A DNA stretch of 64,000 nt from Isoetes taiwanensis (taxonomy: Eukaryota; Streptophyta; Lycopodiopsida; Isoetales; Isoetaceae): the NCBI GenBank assembly GCA_021234155.1, contig JAJEKV010000014.1, positions 12,625,836 to 12,689,835 on the forward strand. The letters run 5' to 3'. Positions 42,441-52,892 of this stretch are shown here, piece by piece; position 1 is the stretch's first letter; the number at the start of each line of letters is the position of its first letter. A program made the position numbers and the translations under genes. The notes beneath the pieces were generated by a model. It was given only the letters and a program-made list of their open reading frames with translations. It was not told the origin of the DNA and searched no databases.

Positions 42441-45400
42441 AAAGAGACCTTTTAGAATCTGTTCAACGGACTTTTACCTTCCATGGACTTTTGCAAAGAC
42501 CACTTCCGGCCGAAAATAACATCAGATTGAACATGAAGTTTAGAATTTTACTTGTCTTTTAAATCTCAATAGCCTTGTCAAAAATGTGAGTTCAATGTCA
42601 TCTTCTCCAACTTGAATAAATGGGAGAACATACACAGGAGCAAGAAATCCCGTTACCTGCAGTGAAACCAGAGGACAGTTAGCCTTAGAAAGGTAAGAGC
42701 CTAAGTCACTAACAGGTAAGCTACAGATTCCTTGGGCTTATCGCCCTTCACCTTGCATGTTAACACAAGCACAATAGACATGCATATTTATCAAGCAGAG
42801 GATGTATAAGTAACTCTGCCCTAAATAATGAACCTGCACGTCATCTTTCATTAAGATAAACACCATAGACATGCCCATCATCTTGCATGTTAAGATAAAC
42901 ACAATAGATAGAGAACCACAATAGACAGGAAAAATTTATCCGCAAAGAATATCTAAGCTCCTGCCCTAAATATTTAATCTAAGTGCATTCGTAATTCTCC
43001 GCATACATGTTAATAGAGGCATTCCAAATAGCTAGATCCAACTTTAGAAGCTTCAATCCAGGTAATTCTTAGTGTTAACCACGCCAATGGCACGTAGAAG
43101 CCACTTGTTCCAAAGGAGTGAAGCTGCGTCATCATACAGAAATGTTAACAAATAGTTTCATACTCTAACCCTAAGGCCAACCCTGTTTTCTAATGATCTG
43201 TAGACTATCAAATCACCATGTAGTGGAGCAATTTTCACAATTATGTAAGACTTTATAGCGAGGGATCAGAAGCCTTCATTTGCCGTGGCATATTCTCCAT
43301 ATATTCCATCAAATTGATAATCTGGAAAAGATATTGCCATCTTAAAGTGTGAAACTGCAATATTTTCTGCTATCTAATGCTTGCCAACATGTGATCATGA
43401 GATATCTTCAGGAACTCGGAGCATATTAGCAGGATAAAAAACTAGCAAGAGAACAATCATAGCTCCTATTGCAACAAGAATATAGTTTGCTTCAATAGAA
43501 TCAAAATTCCAATTAGACTAGCACATTTACTAATTAGACCAGCATTTGTTCTTTCAACCTTCAGGTTCAAGAAAAATAGTTTGCAGGTCCACCATGCAGA
43601 TCACTGAAGCTTTCTGTTCAATCCTGTCTCAGAATCAAGTTAGCATGTTCACAACTTTAAGAAGCACCTTAAGGTTTAAGCAGGAGTATTTTAGCCATTA
43701 TATTCTAGCCATTATATTCACTGAATCTTCTCATCAAGTGGACAGAGCCAGATCTAGGTGCTAACATTCAATTATTAACCAGATCATCATTTATTGACAC
43801 TGCTCAGGCCCAACAGAGACCTCAAATACACCTTCTTTAGCTAAGCATGGTCTCAAATATAAAGCACAGTGGAGAAATCCCATGCCGACCCAATAAAATC
43901 CACATGTCTACTCTATTGTTACCTTAAAATCTCCTCTTAACTTCATGTCAGTTCTAAATCCACCAAGGGATAGTGCAAAAGCTCAGTACATGTTAGAGTA
44001 GTTTTCATATATTTAGTGAGACATACAGTAAATAGAAGCTAAGATCTAAAAACCAGAGAAATACTGAAATCCAAAATATGGCATCACCTTGTAAGCCTAT
44101 AAGAAGCTATAATTGCCACTATGAACAGGTCTAGCAATGGATATCCTAAGAAGCGAATAGTAGCATAACCACTCTATAGTTACAAATTTAATTATTCCTG
44201 GCTTTCCAAATGCATACTCAGCAGCCTGTTCTGGTATCCCGTTTCTCTACCAATTTAAGAGCCAAGGAATATTCTATGGCCATGCAATTAAAAGCATAGT
44301 AACTGTAATTTTATAATAAGCACAGTCTTTAAGTACAAGCAACCAGCCCATATGCCATTAGTCTCTGTTAGATAACTTATGCAAAATATTATATGTGCCT
44401 CTGCCACTACAGAAATTTGTCATAGAAGATAAGTTACCCAAAGAGTCAGAAAATATCATGACATCCCTTATCATGGCTCTTCCTTATAGGCAGTTGCAGC
44501 CCCGTATGCACAAAAATGCGTACTCTAAAGCATTATTCACTAAAGATTCAAAATTGCTCTGAATTTCAAGCTTTATCATATTTAAAACACATACTGCTTA
44601 GAAGCATTCAATAAATGAAACTAGTCAGACCTGAGAGGAGCCTTTGTGCCACATTATTGCCTTCAATTTCGTTGTTGATATGTAAATTACTAGTAGCTCC
44701 ACCAATGTCTTGTTTATTCACATATGCATCAGCTTTTCTGCATTTCATCTTCTGCTTCGCATTGAGTAATAGAAATTGGATCAGTTGCTTGCAATCCATT
44801 ATCTGAATTTGCCACAAAATTCATCACATAATTATTAGCAAAGCCTAAAGCTTACAATGCATTAACCACTGAATTTGCAACAAAACTCAACAGAGAATTC
44901 TCAACACTGCCAAAATCTTTGCATTTCCAAGATCACATTCAATCCAGGGGCAATCAGAATTAGAAAACCTTGTTCTTCTTTGTAGATCTATATTTTTCTT
45001 TCTTGATTCTCTTCCTTATCGCTATATTTAAGCCACTCTTCTTGCGACCCATAGATTCTAATATCAAGGCTACTCATTCATAAATATTGTAATCTCTAGC
45101 TAGATCTCAGGTAAGAAATATACTCAACATGAAAAAGCTAATGTGAAAGCTAAAAAATTCCTCTAGATCTGTAATATGACTTAGCACACTAGCCAAATCT
45201 AAGAGTAATGGCTCAGGCTCTCAAAATTATAACTACTTAATCCCAATGAGCGCATCATTCTTTTGTTTATACACTTATTTCAGTTTCTACACAAGGAATC
45301 AGACCATAAAATTAAGATGCATAATATTACAAATATATTTCAAACCTGATAAGCTTGAATTTCCAGATCAGTGTCCTGTGAGCAGCAATTTCCATGGATC

Positions 45401-46066
45401 TTTTTCTCATCCATATGGTCTTCCACAGATCTTTAAATTTTATGCCACATCTTCTGCATTGCTAGCCTGATCTGCAGATGGCATAGCAATTTGCACTGAT
45501 TTGACTACAGGATCAGAGGGATCAGAGGGCTCCTGGATCAGAGGGTTCATTCTTCCAGTCCCTTCTACCTAGCCATGCTTTCCTTCTACAAACACTGGAT
45601 TTTATTCACTCTATAGCATTTCCAATCCACTGTAGCATTTCGAATTTGCTATCAGACAGTTATCTATGCTACTGGGACTATATTATAGAAACCTAGTTAG
45701 GGTTAAAGCATTGCCAGACGCTAGCCCATGGTTCTGAATCCTATTATATCATCAGAAAACCTAATCCTTGTCCGTACCATACCTTATTTTAATCGTTCAG
45801 GATTGAATCCAGTTGTATGGTCGATGCCAGTTGCTTGTTATCTGTACCAGCTTGATAGGGTTTCGAAAATAGTAGCCTCCAGCTTTTCTACCTTTTCGGA
45901 TTTTCCAGTGTATTAATTTTTGGAATACATGCATTGCATTTGTGTAACATGGTCTACAAAACCATTACAAAACCAAGGGTTGTACCATCCATTGCTCTAC
46001 ACCCAACAAATACTAGTCATATATGTTGTATGGAGTAAAACAATGTATATCATAACTCTGGCAGTG
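42441..46066. other. AT-rich stretch, no gene recognised
   Basis: 3.6 kb without a convincing coding region. On the minus strand a splice acceptor-like TTTCACTGCAG precedes an open reading at about 42655-42545 (FLAPVYVLPFIQVGEDDIEL). Around 45470-45560 the minus strand reads MNPLIQEPSDPSDPVVKSVQ with later stops. Either could be a decayed exon, but neither is recognisable. Confidence 0.4.
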
Positions 46067-46185
46067 CACCATAAGAATCCTTGAATCTCAAATGTCAAGA
46101 TGTCGTGGTCTTACAAGTCCATGAGCACCATAAGAATCCATGAATCTCACAATGTCAAGATGTCGTGGTCTTACAAGTCCATGAG
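46067..46185 (+). repeat. 59-bp tandem duplication
   Basis: The unit beginning CACCATAAGAATCC and containing GATGTCGTGGTCTTACAAG occurs twice, head to tail, with two to three differences. No coding role seen. Confidence 0.9.
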
Positions 46186-46512
46186 CTCATTATTAACCCA
46201 AACCTTGCTTGTAGAATTCATATAATACATCCTCCTTCAGCAAATAATATCCTAGGTAAGCAAAACATGCCATAGATACTTTATGGTGGTATTTGCCACC
46301 TTTTCATAACTCATCACAAGTGTAATGAGTCAAAGAAACCCTTGTATCAAATGTACATGCGTTCCACATTATTTGCTATATCTAGTCAAATTTGTCCACT
46401 CCTATGAATATTTTTTAAATTCTTTTTCACGATACCATTTTCACCAAGTAAAAAAGCAATTAGCATTCCACATTATTCATAATAATAAAAAAATAAAATA
46501 ACAAATAAAAAA

Positions 46513-46830
46513 TCATACATTTTCTTGGTTCTTTTGCCTTGAGTAGTAGCACCTACTTGATCTCATCCTTGCCTTTTGAAGGCCGAATGCATGCGGATTG
46601 GGGAATCCGGCATCAGTTAGTTGCCTTCTAATCCCATTAGCAATACGAAAATATTTGAATTTTGTGGACAAATACTCTCCACCTCTGTCAGATCTAATGC
46701 ATTTTACTTTTTTTACAGTCTCCCTTTCCATTTCAGCTACAAATTGCTTGAAAGCACTTAGAGCTTGAGATTTTTGTGTCAGACAATTGTTAGAACAACA
46801 ATAGTTCAATATGAAATTTGACTCAAACAA
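46513..46830 (-). pseudogene. copia integrase scrap (C2), joined to a repeat end
   Basis: Minus reading: KSQALSAFKQFVAEMERETV, KVKCIRSDRGGEYLSTKF, NGIRRQLT, the same block as C1 at 13343. After GIRRQLT the expected integrase sequence is replaced by GATGCCGGATTCCCC, the terminal repeat also seen at 22830-22918. The integrase is therefore cut by that element end. Confidence 0.82.
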
Positions 46831-47359
46831 TGACTTTGCTTATGTGCTGCAATACTCAAACCAAATGAATATATTGTTGCCTTTACAATGGTCTAGATTT
46901 CAACTCAGTAAATTCAATGAACCAATTTATGTATTCATCGAGCAACTTCTCTTTTCCTTCTTCACGACCTCAATTGATCACCGTTTTGCCCCCATATATC
47001 TTCAATGCAATCTTCTCAGCACTAAATAGTCCATGTGCAATCGGTTTAGCTGTTGGTTTCGGATCTCGGTGCCGGATCGGTCGGTTTAGCCTTTGATTTC
47101 CATGTGCAAATATCCCACAGGCTTACTACAAGTACTTCAACATTTTTAACCATTGGAATAATGAATAACCTGTAAAAATAGTTTAAATGAGTAAACCCTA
47201 GGGTATATGGTTTCTAAACCATGTGCCATTGCAACTTGACCTAGATCACTTCAGGATCTTAACTCTGAGAACTTCTGCAAAATCCCTTAACATATATGAT
47301 AATTATAATCAACTTCAATATTCCTCCTTTATCATATATGTCTGCAGTCAGAAAGACTT
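46831..47359. other. Between copia scraps, nothing recognised
   Basis: About 530 bp. A small GC-rich patch (GGTGCCGGATCGGTCGG) at 47070-47090 lies in AT-rich sequence. No conserved reading. Confidence 0.4.
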
Positions 47360-47880
47360 TTATGTTGTATTCAATACATTCAAGACATCTCTGAATTTTA
47401 CAAATTTGCTTTCAGTCAGTGCTTTTGTAAACACATCTGCTAGTTGATTTGAGGTGCTTATGTATTCCATCTGGATGTATTTCTTTCCTGCTAGCTCTCT
47501 CATAAAGTGCATGTTTAGCTCTATACGCTTGGTCCTTTCATGGTCAACTGGATTTTTAACAATGGCCATACAACTTTGACTGTCTGTTAAAATCTTTGTT
47601 GCCTCTATTTGAATACACCCTAGCTCTTCTAATAACCTTCTAAGCCACACCACTTCCTTAGATGCTAAAGAGGCAGTAGAATATTCTGCCTCAGCTGAAG
47701 ACATTGCTACTGCACTTTGCTTTTTAGTCCTCCAAGATATAGCTCCACCTGAGAAAAATAACATATCCAGAGGTTGATTTTCTCATACTTAAGTCCCCTT
47801 CCCAATCTGCATCACTATATGCTTCCATCTTCAAGTTTGAGCTATTAAACTTGATTCCAAAATTTCCTTCCTATGCTTAT
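47360..47880 (-). pseudogene. copia RNase H (C2 or another copy)
   Basis: Minus reading starts MEAYSDADWEGDLSMRKSTS, the catalytic Asp block. It shifts and continues in a 134-residue frame: GGAISWRTKKQSAVAMSSAE, AEYSTASLASKEVVWLRRLL, KILTDSQSCMAIVKNPVDHE and YISTSNQLADVFTKAL. These are the classic motifs of copia RNase H with the Asp, Glu and Asp residues. It lies upstream, on its strand, of the integrase scrap, so the two are from different copies or rearranged. Confidence 0.85.
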
Positions 47881-49814
47881 ATCATCCTAATTTTATATTG
47901 GGTTTCTTTTATTTTCATAAAGTTTGGTTCTTTCTACAATTTGCCAATTACAAACTGTAGTTTTATTACATAAGAAGATATTGCCAAAATATGTATATTC
48001 CTACTCATTGTAATCAATTCTATTTGCGACTTCTTTTCTTCTTTGATTCAACTACACTTTTGTCTAATGGCTTTAAAATAATTTGTGACTCCTCATAATT
48101 TGCATAATTGGGTTCTTGAATTGGGTGCCTTGATGGCCGTTGACATAGTCGTAGTGACCTGCCATTGTTCTTCTACAAAATGGAAATGCATGTAATAAGC
48201 TTTTCTTATAATATTAGCCTGCCCCATCTTAATTAAAGTGGTCCAATACCAAGTCTTCATGAAATTAGCATGCTATTTCATAAAGACCACAAAACCGTTG
48301 CATAGCTGCAGTGACGAACCGACTAATTGTGACTTTTAAAGTTAGACTTTTTGATCAAGCATTCGTTGAAGTTCAATGGTGAGAATGTACCACCAATGAA
48401 CGATGCCATGTGAAGTCCTTGTTCTGGAAAGACCGTAGTTTCTCTATCCCACAGCTTTTATACATAGTTTTGACTGCAAATTTTGAAAAATATTTATAGG
48501 CAGCAACTTGAGGTTATATTCCATTCAAGTCAAATTTTGAAAAATATTTATAGGCAGTAACTTGAGGTTATATTCCATTCAACGCCCACTTGAAAGAACA
48601 GAGAGTTCTTTAGAATGGCAACGACGGTGATACTTATCATGTCCATCCAAATATTAATGGTGTCAACACCTTAAAATAGCATGATTGAGATGTAAAATAT
48701 ACATGAGCTTATACTACTAATTGCATAACTTAACGTAATGAATATCATGCAAATTAAATAAAGACAAATTCTTCATGATCTTTGATTACAAAACAAACAT
48801 GGTGGGAAGGTCTAACTTCGAGTAGGACATTAGTATCACATGTGCCTCTCTCATGTGAGTATAGCTCAATTATGATATATAAGAAGGCTTACATTCTACA
48901 CTTCATTTACCTCTATATGTATAAAAGTTTGTAACTATTAAATGGCATATTTTTTTTGGGCCATTTCTTACATGAAGCAAATTCATGTCTCTAGGCATCT
49001 TTTTTTTTTCTTTTTAACATGTAATTTCATACTTCTAAACATTCCTATCTTTTACTTTTTTTACCTATTACAATTACTTCTTCAACATTTCATGACTACT
49101 ACATTGCCTAATATTGTAATAACTTCTTCAATATTGCATGACTACTATATCGCCTAATATATCTAGCATTGTGTGGACCTATCAACTTTTAGGTCATTCT
49201 ATTCTTCGACACATACAAATCTTCATTGACACATACAAAATCTTCATTGGCACATACAAATCTTTATTCCCCTCCATGAGGGCAACCCTTTGTGCAACAG
49301 CACCTTGCACCATGTTTATTCAATATCTACGAATAGGTCAAGATGTAGGAGGCACATTGTTTCTCCTTCTTGCCCTCTCAAGAAAAATGTTCGCAAACGA
49401 GGAGATACTCCACATTACGTATGTATGAACCAAGATCAGGCCACATCACCACAATCTAATATTATGAAAATGGAATTTCGTAAGGCCTTGCGATTTATTG
49501 CTCTTGAAGACCATTGACGATCTGGTTAAGGATTAAATACCTCTGGAAATACATGCAGTTCTCTTATGCACGCCTCACAATAGAACAGATGCTAAAGTGT
49601 GCATTGTGTTCACAGTAAGATGAATCAATCAACCCTGCATAAAAATGAGCTAAACAGATGGACAAGATACTTCACTGCATGCGTGCATATGAGGGTTGCA
49701 GCATTATGCATCATGCATCTCTTCCTGTAATGCTCTAAACTACCAAACAGATAAGATGGTTGGTTATCAAGAAAAAAAGAAAGTGAACAAAATGTTTTCT
49801 CATAAAAGGGATCC
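47881..49814. other. AT-rich stretch with small tandem duplications
   Basis: No gene recognised. About 54-bp units are duplicated at 48478-48585 (TTTTGAAAAATATTTATAGG twice). A third pair is near 49075-49170 (ACTTCTTCAA and CATGACTACTA repeated). The right end contains the 3' flank of the bL12 gene. Confidence 0.5.
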
Positions 49815-50774
49815 TTATTCAACCACAGCAATGGCTCCTACTGCGTCCAATTCTTCTATCATTCGGGCAGCATCCTCTTCCATCAATCCCTTCGGAAGTA
49901 AAACAGGCACGGCGGATAGAAGTTTCTTTGCAGGTCCTGCCTCCAATTTCATGTAGCTTCTTACAATTTTCAGAACATGCTTCATCCTTTGAGAATCATA
50001 ACTTTCCAGTTTTATATCGAGTAACGTATGGCCCTTTTCTGAATCGTGGTCTCTCTCTTCCCTTGCCTCGTTCGACTTTTTTCTAATTGACCTGCTCTTC
50101 TCTGATTTTTTTCGTTGGCGTGGAGAGCCTGTTTCTGACTCTTGTCCATTACTACTCACAACATGCTCCTCAAGGGCTTCCTTAGAGGGCTTGCAGTCAT
50201 CAATGCTACTTCTAAATATACCCTCCGGTTTTGAGACTTCGAGTACATAATCATGGTTCGATTCATTTAGGAACTCCTCTAAATGTTTTCTGTGGTCATT
50301 TAGTTCTTCAACGGTCCTCACTTTTAGCCTGAGGTGTTTTTGCTGCCCAGCCTTGCCATTCTCATTTTTCCCATCAGGCATTCCTACAACATAATACATC
50401 CCGGGCATCGACACTCCCGGCATCACCCCCATACCCACTTGCATCAGAGGTTCATTATGTAGTCTCAATCTTTTCTTAAGCATGGCAGACACGTCTGCAA
50501 CCTCAACCAGAGTAAGATTTGATATCTCATCCACAATCCTCTGCAGTTTGCCAGAAGGTTTCTTAGGAATTTCTTCCGATGCATTATCACGAGTCTCTTC
50601 TTCTAATCTGTTAGATATCTTGCTCGTACTATAGGAAGCAATAAAGCATGAAGATTCATAAACAAATGGTGTGCCATTGAAAGCTTGACCAGCGCCAATC
50701 TGACGGACACGGAATATGAAACCACTATAAAAGCGAGAAGCAGAGCTTACCAATCTAAAACAACCACGACTCAT
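49815..50774 (-). CDS. Mitochondrial large ribosomal subunit protein bL12 (L7/L12)
   Basis: 319 residues, one uninterrupted exon. Residues 1-50 are rich in Ser/Arg/Phe with almost no acids, a mitochondrial presequence type. Residues 76-108 (KLQRIVDEISNLTLVEVADV) are the L7/L12 N-terminal oligomerisation helix pair. Residues 250-319 (LLDIKLESYDSQRMKHVLKI to GAIAVVE) are the C-terminal factor-binding domain. The stalk protein recruits translation GTPases. Between them lies a longer than usual linker (about 140 residues) with a very charged Lys/Arg/Glu/Ser part at 186-250. The start is the first ATG after in-frame stops, and two telo-boxes lie about 60-90 bases upstream. Plant mitochondrial paralogues of this length range are known. 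Confidence 0.9.
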   Translation of the reverse strand: MSRGCFRLVSSASRFYSGFIFRVRQIGAGQAFNGTPFVYESSCFIASYSTSKISNRLEEETRDNASEEIPKKPSGKLQRIVDEISNLTLVEVADVSAMLKKRLRLHNEPLMQVGMGVMPGVSMPGMYYVVGMPDGKNENGKAGQQKHLRLKVRTVEELNDHRKHLEEFLNESNHDYVLEVSKPEGIFRSSIDDCKPSKEALEEHVVSSNGQESETGSPRQRKKSEKSRSIRKKSNEAREERDHDSEKGHTLLDIKLESYDSQRMKHVLKIVRSYMKLEAGPAKKLLSAVPVLLPKGLMEEDAARMIEELDAVGAIAVVE

Positions 50775-50834
50775 AGCCGCTCACCTCTTACCTGCCTTCC
50801 ATTCCCAGTTCTCAAGTTTGAGGACGTTTTGCCT

Positions 50835-50862
50835 AAACCCTAGATTTCGCTCCAAACCCTAG
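50835..50862. promoter_or_regulatory. Two telo-boxes upstream of the bL12 gene
   Basis: AAACCCTAG at 50835-50843 and again at 50854-50862, 61 and 80 bases upstream of the start codon. Telo-boxes are common in promoters and leaders of plant ribosomal protein genes. A GGGCCC element lies at about 50896, compatible with co-regulation of translation genes. Confidence 0.65.
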
Positions 50863-50988
50863 ACGCGACTGTTGAAACCTTGTGCCTACAATCGGGGCCC
50901 TTCACTAATAACCCCAGGAAAAAAATGATAGAATGGGTTTTCATCGCTCACACTATCTCCCCCCGATTGGGGTTATTAAAAAAAATTT

Positions 50989-51077
50989 GGAAACCCTTCC
51001 AAATTTCAAAATGGGAAACCCTTCCAAATTTCCGTGAAAACCGGAAGGGTTTCCACTGAAGCACGGTAGGGTTTCCG
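50989..51077. repeat. Left cluster of the 12-mer GGAAACCCTTCC
   Basis: Forward copies at 50989 and 51014, a reverse copy at 51043 (GGAAGGGTTTCC) and a variant at 51066. The same 12-mer is found again only in the dense cluster at 56081-56542, on the far side of the transposase gene. Confidence 0.9.
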
Positions 51078-51539
51078 CAAAAATATTTTATTTTTAGATA
51101 TCCAACGCAACCGCCGTTAATTAATGCTTGTAATTAATTTTCTACGGCTTTGATTTAACACCTTTTCAAGAAAAGCAATTTTTTTTGCGTTCTTCCTCTT
51201 CCTCAGGCGGATCAATTTTCGTTCTTGCATGGAGATTGAATCGATTAAGAAATTCTTACAGTCGGATTGAGGAACTCTTGCGATCAAGGAGGCGTTTTAT
51301 AGAAAATTGTCAGAGGGAAACAAAGGTAGTTCGGGGCTCGTTCAAAGCCGTGTAGGCTAGATTTTGCTTCAATTTTTTGTTTTTGCTTCCTTTAAGCGAT
51401 TAACCGATTGATGTGAAATTTTCCTTACCAAATCGGCGTGTTCTATTACCTAATCGAGAGTGTTCTCATCACGGATCGATTGATGTGTAAAATTTTCATA
51501 TGAAGAATCAAAAGGCCCAAACGGTTTTCGAAATTGGCT

Positions 51540-52440
51540 CGGATCGATTGCTTTTTGAGAAGCCCATATCAAGTTTTATGAGTCCAAACCCTAAATTCGA
51601 GTTTCGAGCTTGATTTTTGTTTGAAAACGAGCAAGAATGGCAAAGAACACGCTAGCCTAATGCGGGGATGAGAAAACCGAGAGCCGAAGCGCAAGCGCAG
51701 CTTATGGCGATAGACTCTACCCAAAGGGAAAGAGTTGGGCTTTGAAAATACAAACCGGTCGCGGTGATGCAAAAGCGGCCATTGAGGATTGAGGAAAAAT
51801 CCCTCTACCAGGTATGAATCGAACGCTTTAGGGCTGCTTTCCCCGCAAACCGTTTCCATTTCGCAAAAGGTTTATCTTCTGCAGATCGTTCTCCGTTAGT
51901 AAACATTAAGTCTCTAAAACCATTCTTGCTTTTGCCATCCTCAAAATCGAGCAAAGACTGTGACCTTGAATCCGGATTCTCGCTACATTTACCAAGTGGT
52001 GCTCTTTTGGATCCGCCGTTTCTTTCCAAGTTTTCATTCCCAAGATCTGAGCAACTTTCCAAAGCCATGAGCAGAAGATCCATGTTGCCCTTTGTTGAAG
52101 ATTCCCTGTCTGAAAATCCGTGCAATCCTTTTTGCTTGTTTTCAATTTTGCTGCCTTTCGCCAAGCCAATCTTACGCCCTTGCATTCATAAAAGCGTTTT
52201 TGTAACGTTGAACTACAAGGATTATTAACATAACAGGGAAATTAAACAAAGATTGGAAAGGCTTACCTTCAGAGTTCTTGACTCCAGAGCATAGCTTTGA
52301 TTTGAAAAGATTACAAAATGACGAGAATTGGCCTGGTCGGATGAATTCCTTTTGTTGAATTCCCAGTGCAGCAAGATGATAAGGCTTTCCGGGCTGATTC
52401 TAGTGGAACCGAGGCGCTTTAGATTAAAAGCTTAAATTTG
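51540..52440 (-). CDS. Unknown multi-exon gene between the 12-mer clusters
   Basis: Not recognised. The minus frame 51805-52185 reads KIGLAKGSKIENKQKGLHGF, MDLLLMALESCSDLGNENLE and DKPFAKWKRFAGKAALKRS; hydrophilic, Ser/Lys-rich. It ends at a possible donor, CCTG|GTAGAG. Upstream a second possible exon (52290-52440) ends NSEG at a good donor GAAG|GTAAGCC (about 52266). It may be an accessory gene of the transposon or a captured host gene piece. Coordinates are approximate. Confidence 0.4.
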
Positions 52441-52892
52441 AGGTTAATTTTCTGCCCCTCATTTTAGATTAGAAGCTTAGATTCCAAGGTCAGTTCATGC
52501 TTCAGTCCGACAGTAAAGAATTGAAGATGCATTAAGATTCTAGTTGCTTGAATTTCTTTTGTTTTTTGCTTTTCTTACTGATTGAAAAAACCCCAGGTTA
52601 ATTGAATTCGAATTGGAGGAATTCTGAGCACGGTTTTGCACAGTATTGCTTGAAATTGGTAAGTATTTTGTTTAGTGACGATACTGCATTTTATATGGCA
52701 TATAAATTTTGCTGAGCTTGGAACAGGTTCCCTTTGCAATATCATTATAGCATACAGATAATTAGCGCATGTAATTAGCATGTAAATAATTGCATCTATT
52801 TCCTTGAAGAATAGCTTCATTCTAGTGAAAATTTTTTGAATCCTTTTCATCTTTAATGCTTGAAGGTGGAGCGCATTTACCAATTGGGTAGA

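Noticed and set aside
45470-45560. Minus-strand reading MNPLIQEPSDPSDPVVKSVQ considered as a first exon
   Set aside because: Stops follow within 35 codons and no family is recognised; mentioned only in the non-coding entry.
50936-50948. GGGTTTTCATCG near 50937 and again near 56578, considered as target duplication of the transposon
   Set aside because: The sequences next to them do not form terminal inverted repeats and 12 bp exceeds the usual MULE size; could be chance.
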